Positions 55,474 to 63,382 of a stretch of 64,000 bases of DNA are shown here, piece after piece (the stretch's first letter is position 1; the number at the start of each line of letters is the position of its first letter). The notes under the pieces are model-generated. The model did no database searches, had not been told where the DNA came from, and saw nothing but the letters and a program-made list of their open reading frames with translations. Source of the DNA: Treponema primitia ZAS-2 (GTDB lineage: Bacteria > Spirochaetota > Spirochaetia > Treponematales > Breznakiellaceae); NCBI RefSeq assembly GCF_000214375.1, contig NC_015578.1:1860001-1924000 (forward strand), written 5' to 3'. The translations under genes and the position numbers were made by a program.

Positions 55474-56573
55474 CAGCGTTTCCTGGCCTTTACGTAGAGC
55501 ACCCCCGCCCGGATATGATCATCTAATGTTTCGGAAAAGTAATGCCGTCCCTCATCGGGATTTACCAGCCTGAAGTAGAGGTAGCTGCTGGCCTGGGGAT
55601 GGAAGGCGGCGTCCAGGGCTACCGCACCGGGAGCGGAGATAGGTCCCGGGGGAAGGCCGGGGTGTATGTAGGTATTGTAGGGATCCCGGATCTCTATATC
55701 CCGGTCAAAGAGCCGTTCCGGGTGGGGACGGCCCTGGATTTCGGTAATCACGTATTCTACGGTGGCGCAGGACTGGAGGGCCATACCGATGCGCAGGCGG
55801 TTGTCGAACACCCCGGCCATTAAAGGGGCCTCTTCATCCACCCGGTATTCCCGCTCCACAATGGAGGCCAGGATCACCAGCTTGTTCAGTTCCGTCGGGG
55901 ATAATGCCGGGGCATCGTTCTGGATTTCCGCCAGGCGTTTGAAGAAGGTATCCGCCATGGTTTTAACCACCTGGTCGGCAGGATAGCCCTCGGGGAACAG
56001 GTAGGTGTCCGGGTAGAGGTAACCCTCCATGGTGGCCCCGGGTATCCGGTAGCTTTCCAGGGTTGCCGTATCAGAAGCGGCGGCCAGGAACTCCTCCTCC
56101 CTGCATATACCAGCTTCGGCCAAAATTTGGGCAGTTTTTATCAGGGTAACCCCTTCGGGGATGGTAACCCTGATAAGCAGTTGTTTGCCCGAAACCAGGA
56201 GGGAGCGGATTTCAATCTGGCTGGCCGGCAGGGAAAGGATATATATCCCCGCCTTGAGGTATTCCTTATCAAGACGGGAAAGGATCTCCCAGAAGTACCG
56301 GTTTTTTATAATCCCCGTTTGTTCCAGCCGCTGCCCCACGGAACGAACACTTTCGCCGGGACGAAGCTCCAGACGCAGGGCGCCATTTTCATCGAGCCTT
56401 AGGGCGGGATCATCACCGGTAATTTTTGGGGGAACTCCGGGAGGAGCGTTTAGGTAAATAAAGACACCCGCTATGATGGCAACCAGGACAATAGCGGTAC
56501 CCAGCAAGGTACAGATAACCGTAATGAAAGAACGGGATCCCCTCCCCTTGCCTTCTTTTTTTTTCGCAACCAT
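55473..56573 (-). CDS. mltG: Endolytic murein transglycosylase MltG
   Basis: Cleaves nascent glycan strands in the periplasm and so limits their length. The 366-residue protein has an N-terminal membrane anchor (about 17-40), a LysM-like domain, and the YceG domain with the catalytic glutamate in LASIVEREYR, followed by MAGVFDNRLRIGMALQS and NTYIHPGLPPGPISAPG. It is preceded by an MBL hydrolase gene (2-base gap) and shares one base with dnaG. Confidence 0.95.
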   Translation of the reverse strand: MVAKKKEGKGRGSRSFITVICTLLGTAIVLVAIIAGVFIYLNAPPGVPPKITGDDPALRLDENGALRLELRPGESVRSVGQRLEQTGIIKNRYFWEILSRLDKEYLKAGIYILSLPASQIEIRSLLVSGKQLLIRVTIPEGVTLIKTAQILAEAGICREEEFLAAASDTATLESYRIPGATMEGYLYPDTYLFPEGYPADQVVKTMADTFFKRLAEIQNDAPALSPTELNKLVILASIVEREYRVDEEAPLMAGVFDNRLRIGMALQSCATVEYVITEIQGRPHPERLFDRDIEIRDPYNTYIHPGLPPGPISAPGAVALDAAFHPQASSYLYFRLVNPDEGRHYFSETLDDHIRAGVLYVKARKR

Positions 56574-56575
56574 GC

Positions 56576-57517
56576 CTACAGTATTATCTCCATACCTTCC
56601 ATGGCAAGGGAAATTTTGATCCCCTTAATATTCATCCGTTCTGTATACCAGCGGGCAGACTGGAGTATATTGAAAAGTTTTCGATCATCATAGGTGGGGT
56701 CATGATGAAAGAGGACCAGATGCTTAATGCCCCAGTTTGCGGCGAAATCAACCCCCATACTGAAGGCACTGTGACCCCAGTTATACTTCTGTATTGCCTC
56801 CCCCAGGGTATATTGGGAATCCAGGACAATCATATCAGCATTTTCAAAAAAGGCAGCATTTTGTTCATTTTTTATGAAATCCGCCGGGGAAAGTTCTGTA
56901 TCCGTAGCATAGATAAACCGGTGTTTTCCATCGTTCACCAGAAAGGAATAGGAATTTCCGGGATGGTTGTTCTTGAAATACGAAATGGCCATATCCCCTA
57001 GTTCTATAGGGCCTTCCAAAAGATGAAAATCCTTTCGGGAACCCATAGCCTGCATGTGTACCGGGAAATAAGGGGAACTCATCTGCACATTAAGGGCATT
57101 TTCCAGATTATTCATGGGCGAATAGAAATCCAAAGATACAGCCGGATCATAGGCAGGCCCAAAAAAGGGCAAACCCTGGAGGTGATCCCAGTGCAGGTGA
57201 GACAACAAAATATCGTAATGGAGCGGTTTGGGCTGTTCCCCTGCCACGGCATTACCCAGTTCCCGAAGCCCGGAACCACAGTCAAAAACCAAGCGGTTCC
57301 GGGTATCACCCGCTGTTAGGGACACACAGGGGGTATTCCCACCCACGGTTCCAAAAAGCCAGGGTGGAAGCTCTGCCAAAAAACGCTCCCGACTTTCGGG
57401 GCTGGCGATATCCTCCGGGCTGATCCGTTCCATTATGGCGGAAATTTTGCTTTTTATCTGAGAAGGCAGCTGGGGGGCAGGAAGAGAGCCGCGGACACCC
57501 CAAAATTGAATGCGCAT
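56576..57517 (-). CDS. MBL-fold metallo-hydrolase
   Basis: A 313-residue metallo-beta-lactamase-fold protein. Metal ligands are visible in LLSHLHWDHLQGLPFF, the later IYATDTELSP aspartate and LVLFHHDPTYDD. The opening MRIQFWGVRGSLPAP is typical of the RNase Z-like/PhnP-like or cyclic-nucleotide phosphodiesterase-type subgroup. Substrate unknown. Its ATG shares a base with the preceding YkgJ-type gene stop and it precedes mltG by 2 bases. Confidence 0.85.
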   Translation of the reverse strand: MRIQFWGVRGSLPAPQLPSQIKSKISAIMERISPEDIASPESRERFLAELPPWLFGTVGGNTPCVSLTAGDTRNRLVFDCGSGLRELGNAVAGEQPKPLHYDILLSHLHWDHLQGLPFFGPAYDPAVSLDFYSPMNNLENALNVQMSSPYFPVHMQAMGSRKDFHLLEGPIELGDMAISYFKNNHPGNSYSFLVNDGKHRFIYATDTELSPADFIKNEQNAAFFENADMIVLDSQYTLGEAIQKYNWGHSAFSMGVDFAANWGIKHLVLFHHDPTYDDRKLFNILQSARWYTERMNIKGIKISLAMEGMEIIL

Positions 57518-57984
57518 TATATTTCCCCCGGTTTTTTCACAGCAATCCTTTCTATAACCGGCTCTGCTCGCTGCTGAGCCAGGAACAATTCAATCTCCCC
57601 CCGGGTATGCAAAGCGCCTTTTCCCATACCCGGGCAGCTCATGGACTTCCAGTATTTGGCGGATTCCAGCATAGAAGGCCAAAAAGGGAAGGTTCTGCAT
57701 TGCAGGGGACGGGATTCATATACAGAGCACCCTCTGTCCCAAAAAATGCAATCATAGTTGGCCTTCTCCTTCAAGGAAAGCTGCTCTGTCCCGTCAAAAC
57801 CAGGCACCCATCGACAATAGGTTTCTACAAACTCAGTATATTTCATTTTTAAGGCGGAAACCAGAATTTCCGTATCTTTTTTCCGTAAAAACACAAAACC
57901 CGGGTCAATCCTGCAACATTCAGAACAACGGGTGCAAGAAAAAAGAAGCCCATTAGCGTAAAACGGCTTAGAAACAGCAGGCAT
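57517..57984 (-). CDS. YkgJ-family cysteine-cluster protein
   Basis: A 155-residue protein with the CxxCxxCC motif (CTRCSECCR, residues 17-25) and further cysteines at YDCIFWDRGC, LQCRTFPFW and MSCPGMG; these probably bind zinc or an Fe-S cluster. Members of this UPF0153-type family are of uncertain function. It is the first gene of the mltG-dnaG-rpoD unit. Confidence 0.87.
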   Translation of the reverse strand: MPAVSKPFYANGLLFSCTRCSECCRIDPGFVFLRKKDTEILVSALKMKYTEFVETYCRWVPGFDGTEQLSLKEKANYDCIFWDRGCSVYESRPLQCRTFPFWPSMLESAKYWKSMSCPGMGKGALHTRGEIELFLAQQRAEPVIERIAVKKPGEI

Positions 57985-58011
57985 GGCTTAGAATATCAAA
58001 AAAGCGATGTA

Positions 58012-58156
58012 TTGACAAGGTCACGTCCCTGTACTGGGGCAGTGACCGAGGCAGGGGGCAATTCCCCTACCCTTACATTTTAAAGGTAATAATGTAAGCT
58101 ATTGCATTGTTTTTTTTTCTCCAATCCATATAATAATTTGATGAAGAGGTATATGC
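58012..58156 (+). promoter_or_regulatory. Leader and promoter region of the DUF1538/PII pair
   Basis: A promoter candidate, TTGTTT (58107-58112), 16-base spacer, TATAAT (58129-58134), precedes the GTG at 58157, whose ribosome-binding site is AGAGG (58145-58149). Upstream lie several inverted repeats: GGTCAC...GTGACC (58019-58024 with 58042-58047), a GGGG...CCCC pair beyond it, and TTACATT...AATGTAA (58073-58079 with 58091-58097). The last overlaps the expected upstream edge of the promoter and could be an operator. Confidence 0.45.
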
Positions 58157-59716
58157 GTGAATAAGATTTTACAGGAAAAAATCAAAGAAGCGTTTTCTTC
58201 AGTGCTTCCCATTACTGCGATTGTGCTTATTGCGAGCATAATCCTCGTTCCCATGTCCGCGGGGATCATCGTGATGTTCCTGGTGGGGGCGGCCCTGCTC
58301 ATCATAGGCATGGGCTTCTTTACCCTGGGGGCGGACATGGCCATGATGCCCATGGGGGAAGGCATAGGCGCCCAGCTCACCAAGGGGCAGAGCGTGTTTA
58401 TGGCGGTAGGGGTCAGTTTCCTCATGGGCCTTATTATAACCATTGCGGAGCCTGATCTGATGGTATTGGCCCTCCAGCTTGCGGAATCCCTCAACCCCTG
58501 GGTGCTGATCATTACCGTAGGTTTAGGGGTAGGGCTCTTCCTTTCAATTGCGGTACTGCGTATCCTTTTTGGTATTCCCCTGCGATTTTTGCTCCTGTTC
58601 CTCTATATTGTTACCTTTGGCCTGGCGTTTTATATGCAAAGCGCCGGGGATGGGGCTTTTATCCCGGTTTCCTTTGACGCCGGGGGGGTTACCACCGGGC
58701 CTATCACAGTGCCCTTCATGCTGGCCATGTGTCTGGGCGTGGCGTCCCTGCGGGGCGATAAAAGCTCCAAGGACGACAGCTTCGGCTTTGTGGCCCTGTG
58801 CAGCGTGGGCCCGATCATTTCGGTGATGGTCCTGGGGGTGGTCAACCATATCACCAAGGTTACCCCCCAGATACCCAGCGATGAATCAATCGCCCTGATC
58901 GACAAATACACGGACCGGGATGTGGTGGTGCAGTTTGTCGAGCATTTCCCGGAGACCATACAAGAAGTCGCCATGGCTTTAGGCGCGATTTTGGTGTTCT
59001 TCGTTGTTTTCCAGCTCATCACCCGACGCTACAAAAAACACCAGCTTGCCAGGATCGTGATAGGCTTTTTGTATACCTTCATCGGCCTGGTGGTGTTCCT
59101 TACGGGGGTGAACGTAGGCTTTATTCCGGTAGGGAGCCTCTTCGGAAGCAAGCTCGGTCAGTCGGAACTCAAGTGGATACTAGTGCCCCTGAGTATGCTC
59201 ATCGGATACTTCATCGTAGCTGCGGAACCGGCGGTGCACGTGCTCAACAAGCAGGTTGAAGAGGTATCCCAGGGGGCGGTCACCCAAAAAACAATGAATA
59301 CCGGGTTGTCGGTGGGTATGGCCCTGGCCCTGGGTATTACTATGATAAGGATACTGCTCGGTATTCCCATTATGTATATACTGGTACCGGGTTATGGATT
59401 CGCCCTGATCCTCACCTTTTTTGTGCCGAAAATTTTTACCGGTATTGCTTTTGACTCCGGGGGCGTGTGTTCGGGCCCCATGACTTCGACCTTCCTCCTG
59501 CCCTTCGCTATCGGGGCCTGCGCGGGTTCCGGCGGGGATACCATGCGGGACGCCTTCGGCATTGTGGCCATGGTGGCCATGACACCCTTGGTGGTGATCC
59601 AGATTTTGGGGCTTGTCTACGGCATAAAAATGGCGGCAAAAGCAAAAGGCCTGGGCGGAGTTACCGCAGGCGCAGGGGAAGTCATCCTCTTCGAGGAGGA
59701 ATACACTTATGGCTAA
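58157..59716 (+). CDS. DUF1538 membrane protein, tandemly duplicated (UmpA-UmpB-like fusion)
   Basis: A 519-residue integral membrane protein with about a dozen helices in two homologous halves offset by about 259 residues. Paired motifs are FDAGGVTTGP (173-182) and FDSGGVCSGP (432-441); AEPD (97-100) and AEPA (356-359); RILFGIPLRF and RILLGIPIMY. The halves correspond to the separate UmpA and UmpB proteins of other bacteria; I recall a Halomonas UmpAB pair reported as a Na+(Li+,K+)/H+ antiporter, which would make this a monomeric fused antiporter, but transport here is inference. GTG start after AGAGG. The stop overlaps the downstream PII-like gene by 8 bases, so the two proteins are co-translated. 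Confidence 0.85.
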   Translation: MNKILQEKIKEAFSSVLPITAIVLIASIILVPMSAGIIVMFLVGAALLIIGMGFFTLGADMAMMPMGEGIGAQLTKGQSVFMAVGVSFLMGLIITIAEPDLMVLALQLAESLNPWVLIITVGLGVGLFLSIAVLRILFGIPLRFLLLFLYIVTFGLAFYMQSAGDGAFIPVSFDAGGVTTGPITVPFMLAMCLGVASLRGDKSSKDDSFGFVALCSVGPIISVMVLGVVNHITKVTPQIPSDESIALIDKYTDRDVVVQFVEHFPETIQEVAMALGAILVFFVVFQLITRRYKKHQLARIVIGFLYTFIGLVVFLTGVNVGFIPVGSLFGSKLGQSELKWILVPLSMLIGYFIVAAEPAVHVLNKQVEEVSQGAVTQKTMNTGLSVGMALALGITMIRILLGIPIMYILVPGYGFALILTFFVPKIFTGIAFDSGGVCSGPMTSTFLLPFAIGACAGSGGDTMRDAFGIVAMVAMTPLVVIQILGLVYGIKMAAKAKGLGGVTAGAGEVILFEEEYTYG

Positions 59717-60482
59717 TACAGAAACAAACCCGAAGAATTCGAATTTACAGACCGGCGGAAACATCCTCAGGCTGAAATTGATCTTTTTGATTGTTGACTG
59801 GGACAAGGCCCGGGCCGTTTCAGATGTGATTGAAGAGGGATCATGTCCGCTGGTATTTCTCACTAAGGGGCAAGGGACCGCTCAGTCCGATATTCTTGAC
59901 CTCCTGGGTTTAGGAGCAACCGATAAGGCCGTACTTCTTTGTGTGGCAGAAGCTTTGGAAACGCCGACCCTCATAAAAACTGTTCGTCATGCCATGGGCA
60001 GCAAAAGTGCAGGCGCGGGCATCGCTTTTACAGTGCCTCTATCGGGCATTAATGCTCCCTTAATGAAAGTGTTTCTGGAAGCGGAAACAGATGCAGAAAA
60101 CGAGAAAACGCAAATAGCAAAGGAGAATCCAAAAATGGCAGATAACGATACTACGGTCTCAGGACCCATTGCGATAAAGAATGAGCTTATCCTTTCGATC
60201 CTGAACAACGGTTTCAGCGATGAGTTTATGGTCGCGGCCCGCAAAGCCGGAGCCCGGGGGGGTACTGTTCTCAGTGCTCGGGGGCTTTCCCAACAGATAG
60301 TGAAAAAATTCCTGGGGATTTCTGTGCAGGAAGAAAAGGAAATTATTATTATCCTGGCGGATAAAGATAAAAAGCTGCCTATTATGCAAGCCGTGAGTAA
60401 TGCCTTCGGCATCTCTTCCAAGGCCGGGGGGGTCATCTTCTCCCTGCCAGTGGATCAGGTGATGAGCCTGAACGAGATTTAG
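59709..60482 (+). CDS. Tandem PII-like regulatory protein
   Basis: A 257-residue cytoplasmic protein made of two GlnB-like ferredoxin-fold domains joined by a charged linker (about 120-150). Domain 1 (20-115) contains RLKLIFLIVDWDKARAVSDVI and the late GIAFTVPLSGI; domain 2 (155-250) contains NELILSILNNGFSDEFMVAA and GGVIFSLPVDQV. The T-loop region is short (GQGTAQSDILDLL; RGLSQQIVKKFL), and the uridylylation-type tyrosine of classical GlnB is not seen. A strong GAGGAGG lies before the ATG. As the partner of the DUF1538 protein it probably gates transport in response to a nucleotide, as GlnK does for AmtB; the ligand is unknown. Confidence 0.83.
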   Translation: MANTETNPKNSNLQTGGNILRLKLIFLIVDWDKARAVSDVIEEGSCPLVFLTKGQGTAQSDILDLLGLGATDKAVLLCVAEALETPTLIKTVRHAMGSKSAGAGIAFTVPLSGINAPLMKVFLEAETDAENEKTQIAKENPKMADNDTTVSGPIAIKNELILSILNNGFSDEFMVAARKAGARGGTVLSARGLSQQIVKKFLGISVQEEKEIIIILADKDKKLPIMQAVSNAFGISSKAGGVIFSLPVDQVMSLNEI

Positions 60483-60501
60483 CGAACTGTTGATTCCGTC
60501 C

Positions 60502-60589
60502 GAGGGGTACATACCCTCTGCAACCTTTCGGTTGCGAGCCTTGGGGCGGTTAAATGAGGCAGCGCTTACGATGTGTGTATGTACCCCTC
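60502..60589. repeat. Long inverted repeat with an internal hairpin
   Basis: A perfect 13-bp inverted repeat (60502-60514 with 60577-60589) flanks 62 bases that include GCAACC-TTTC-GGTTGC (60520-60535). It could be a structured RNA, or the end of a small mobile or REP element. No protein is encoded. Confidence 0.65.
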
Positions 60590-60613
60590 ATACAATAAAA
60601 TTCCGCTCGGAAC

Positions 60614-60646
60614 GAAGATACCCCGCTGTTTGCGGCGGGGTTCTTC
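60614..60646. repeat. REP-like palindrome
   Basis: GAAGATACCCCGC...GCGGGGTTCTTC, a stem with one bulge around a short loop, resembling REP elements mobilised by RAYT/Y1 transposases. Spurious peptides from this kind of element (RRKQRGI-type) are common in databases. It lies at the border where base composition changes from balanced to AT-rich. Confidence 0.6.
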
Positions 60647-60727
60647 ATTAAAAAAAATTGAATGTTCAAAAACAGGAAGAATTCTTTGTAAGACTATGCT
60701 ATCTTTAGTATTGGAAGGTGAAACGGC

Positions 60728-61378
60728 ATGTTCTTTCAATATGGCAAAGCTGAAATTGAGTATCTGAAAAACAGAGATAAAATACTCGGTAATGCCATTG
60801 AAAAAATTGGGCATATAGAAAGAGCTGTTGATACTGATCTGTTTTCATCAATTATACACCATATCATTGGTCAGCAAATATCGACATCAGCACAAAGGAC
60901 GATATGGGAAAGAATGGCTGATAAACTGGGGATAATTACCTATGATACTATTTGCAGCCTGAATATTGAAGAAATACAACGGTTTGGAATGACCTTTAAA
61001 AAAGCGGAATGCATTAAGAGTTTTTCCTGTAAAGTTAAAAACGGGGAATTTGACATAAACACTATTAAGGATAAACCGGACAGTGAAATAATTGATGAAT
61101 TGTCCGATTTAAAGGGCATTGGCCAATGGACGGCAGAAATGATAATGATTTTTTGCCTGCAACGGCAGGATATTTTTAGTTATAGCGATCTTGCAATTCA
61201 AAGAGGATTACGGATATTATATCATCACAGGAGCATAAACAAAAAACTGTTTGAAAAATATAGGCGCAGGTACAGTCCCTATGGTACGGTTGCAAGCCTG
61301 TATCTCTGGGTAATTTCGGCAGGCAAAATTGAAGGGATGAAAGATTATGCCCCTAAAAAAACAAAGGTGGTAAAATGA
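60728..61378 (+). CDS. alkA: DNA-3-methyladenine glycosylase II
   Basis: Base-excision glycosylase removing 3-methyladenine and related alkylated bases. The 216-residue protein carries the HhH-GPD fold: FSSIIHHIIGQQISTSAQRTIW, hairpin LKGIGQWTAEMIMIF (128-142) and catalytic Asp154 in YSDLAIQRG. It lacks the N-terminal TATA-like domain of E. coli AlkA. GGAAGG precedes the ATG. Clearly more AT-rich than its neighbours upstream. Overlaps adaA by 4 bases. Confidence 0.93.
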   Translation: MFFQYGKAEIEYLKNRDKILGNAIEKIGHIERAVDTDLFSSIIHHIIGQQISTSAQRTIWERMADKLGIITYDTICSLNIEEIQRFGMTFKKAECIKSFSCKVKNGEFDINTIKDKPDSEIIDELSDLKGIGQWTAEMIMIFCLQRQDIFSYSDLAIQRGLRILYHHRSINKKLFEKYRRRYSPYGTVASLYLWVISAGKIEGMKDYAPKKTKVVK

Positions 61379-61941
61379 CCGATAACGAAAGATGGAAAGC
61401 GGTATTGGAAAATGATACACACTATGACGGCATTTTCTTTTACGGCGTAAAAACGACAAAAATATTTTGCAAGCCCTCATGCATATCAAAAGTCCCTCTT
61501 GGAAAAAACGTGGCGTATTTTGCTACGGTAAAACAGGCTGAACAGGCAGGATACCGCCCCTGCAAACGCTGCCGCCCGGATCTTCTTGAGTATCATCCAA
61601 TAAAAGAAATAGCTGAAAAAATAAAGGTATTACTGGACAGTTATTTTAACCGGGAAAAAGAGCTTTCCAAAGAAATTGGAAAAATTGGCGTAAGCTATCA
61701 TCGCATGATAGATATATTTAAGGAATATTATGGCATTACCCCAAAAAAATATTATGACAATTTAAGAATAGAGGAAGCAAAAAAACTATTAGTAACAACC
61801 AATAATACAATTATAGATATTTCCTACAATATTGGATTTGCAAGTTTGTCAACATTTTATACTGCATTCAAAAAAGCTGCAAATTTATCGCCCGCAAAAT
61901 ATAGAAAGGAGCAGAATAATGGAATACATTCAGAAGCTTAA
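61375..61941 (+). CDS. adaA: Ada-like methylphosphotriester methyltransferase and AraC-type regulator
   Basis: Transfers methyl groups from DNA phosphotriesters to its own cysteine and so becomes an activator of the adaptive response. The 188-residue protein has the Ada zinc module (Cys32, Cys36, Cys63, Cys66; Cys32 corresponds to E. coli Cys38) and a C-terminal AraC helix-turn-helix pair (NTIIDISYNIGFASLSTFYTAFKKAANLSPAKYRK). The O6-methylguanine domain is encoded separately downstream, the AdaA/AdaB split seen in Bacillus. Overlaps both neighbours. Confidence 0.92.
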   Translation: MTDNERWKAVLENDTHYDGIFFYGVKTTKIFCKPSCISKVPLGKNVAYFATVKQAEQAGYRPCKRCRPDLLEYHPIKEIAEKIKVLLDSYFNREKELSKEIGKIGVSYHRMIDIFKEYYGITPKKYYDNLRIEEAKKLLVTTNNTIIDISYNIGFASLSTFYTAFKKAANLSPAKYRKEQNNGIHSEA

Positions 61942-62434
61942 TTCCCCTGTGGGAATACTTACCCTGGCAAGTGACGGGCAAAGTATTTCCGGCCTCTGGA
62001 TAGAGGGACAAAAATATTTTGCCCGTTCCCTTGAAAAAGAGACCTGCGAAAAACACTTGCCGGTTTTTGGGGAGGCAAAAAAATGGCTGGATATTTATTT
62101 TTCAGGCAAAGAGCCTGATTTTATGCCGCCCCTGCTGCCAAAAGGTACCATGTTTCAAAAATCAATATGGAATATTTTGTGTACTATTTCTTATGGGAAC
62201 ACCAGTACCTATGGAGAACTTGCCAAGAAGTTTGAATCCCTCAACAATGGCAAAAGGACTGCTGCACGGGCAGTCGGGAGCGCCGTAGGCCGCAACCCTA
62301 TTTCTATTTTAATACCATGCCATCGGATACTTGGCAAAGACGGGGGGCTCACTGGGTATGCGGGGGGTGTGGATATCAAAGAAAAACTTTTACAGTTGGA
62401 AGATGTTGACCAAGGAGTTAAAAGCCATGGGTAA
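61919..62434 (+). CDS. ogt: O6-methylguanine-DNA methyltransferase
   Basis: Suicide repair protein (171 residues from MEYIQKLNSP) with active-site Cys134 in IPCHRIL and the preceding AVGRNPISILIPCHR motif; the N-terminal ribonuclease-like domain precedes it. Start 61919 is supported by AAGGAG 8 bases upstream; it overlaps adaA by 23 bases. With alkA and adaA it makes a compact alkylation-damage operon. Confidence 0.95.
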   Translation: MEYIQKLNSPVGILTLASDGQSISGLWIEGQKYFARSLEKETCEKHLPVFGEAKKWLDIYFSGKEPDFMPPLLPKGTMFQKSIWNILCTISYGNTSTYGELAKKFESLNNGKRTAARAVGSAVGRNPISILIPCHRILGKDGGLTGYAGGVDIKEKLLQLEDVDQGVKSHG

Positions 62435-63326
62435 ATTCGGGCTGATTTTTTTAGTAGCGGTAATTTTTTCAGGCGGCTGTTCAGCCAGGGGCGGTGCGCC
62501 GGGTGGGGAATTTGCTTATGCTAAAAGTAGTGTGCAGGCGGCGGATCAAAGGGAAGCTTCGCTGGCTGATTCCGGTGAAAGCGGCGCCGGGACAGGAAAC
62601 GTTCCGGAACGGCAAAAGCTGGTAAAGCGGGCGGATATCCGCCTCAGAGTTGAGGATCCTGCGGCGACAGATGCGGTAATCACCGCGGTAATGGAAAAAT
62701 ACGGCGCCTATGCCTCTTCAACCAATATCAACGAAAATTTCCGGGACTACACAATCCGCCTTCCCTCGGCATCCTACGATTCGCTGCTTGCGGAGATGAG
62801 CGGCCTGGGAAGGCTGCTCCACCGTTCTGAAAACGCAGAAGATGTTACCCTCCGTTATTATGACCTTGAGGGAAGGCTGGCGACGAAACGGGAACTGCTT
62901 AAAACGTTTCAGAGTTATCTGGGAAAGGCGAAAGACATTGAGGAGATACTCTCCGTGGAGTCCCGGATTGCGGAACTACAGGATGAAATTGATGGAACCG
63001 GAAAGGAACTCCGCTACCTGGCGAACCTGGTGGATTTTGCTACCCTGGAACTTAGCATAACCGGTCCGGTGAGTAATTCCTATTCCGCCCCCGGCCTGGG
63101 GGAACGTTTTCTTGCACTCTTTAGCGGCTTTAGTGAATTTGCCTCCACCGTCCTGGTGGTTCTCATGGGGATTGTGATCTACGGTATCCCCTCTATCCTG
63201 ATCCTCACCCTGCTTTTCTGGATCCTCTTTGGAAGAATAGGGCTGTTAAAAAAACTTCTGCTTGCGGCATCGGGCAGAAGCGGATCGGCAAAACGGAACA
63301 GCGGCGAGAGCGCGGCAAGGGAATAG
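62427..63326 (+). CDS. DUF4349-family lipoprotein
   Basis: A 299-residue lipoprotein starting MGKFGLIFLVAV, lipobox FSGGC (Cys17-18). Start 62427 is chosen because AAGGAG lies 9 bases upstream; longer frames overlap ogt. The mature part has the DUF4349 pattern: KRADIRLRVEDPAATDAVITA, a coiled coil at about 135-185 (TKRELLKTFQSYLGKAKDIEEILSVESRIAELQ), and one C-terminal membrane helix (about 240-275). Function unknown; overlap with the repair operon by 8 bases is probably coincidental. GC content returns to balanced here. Confidence 0.82.
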   Translation: MGKFGLIFLVAVIFSGGCSARGGAPGGEFAYAKSSVQAADQREASLADSGESGAGTGNVPERQKLVKRADIRLRVEDPAATDAVITAVMEKYGAYASSTNINENFRDYTIRLPSASYDSLLAEMSGLGRLLHRSENAEDVTLRYYDLEGRLATKRELLKTFQSYLGKAKDIEEILSVESRIAELQDEIDGTGKELRYLANLVDFATLELSITGPVSNSYSAPGLGERFLALFSGFSEFASTVLVVLMGIVIYGIPSILILTLLFWILFGRIGLLKKLLLAASGRSGSAKRNSGESAARE

Positions 63327-63382
63327 GATGTTAAGAAGACTGAACTCCGTACCTTCCGGCAATAATACTGCGGGTTGAAAAA

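Noticed and set aside
60566-60814. Short open frames on both strands encoding RRKQRGI/PRCLRRG-type peptides
   Set aside because: They are translations of the REP-like palindrome, a common source of false proteins.
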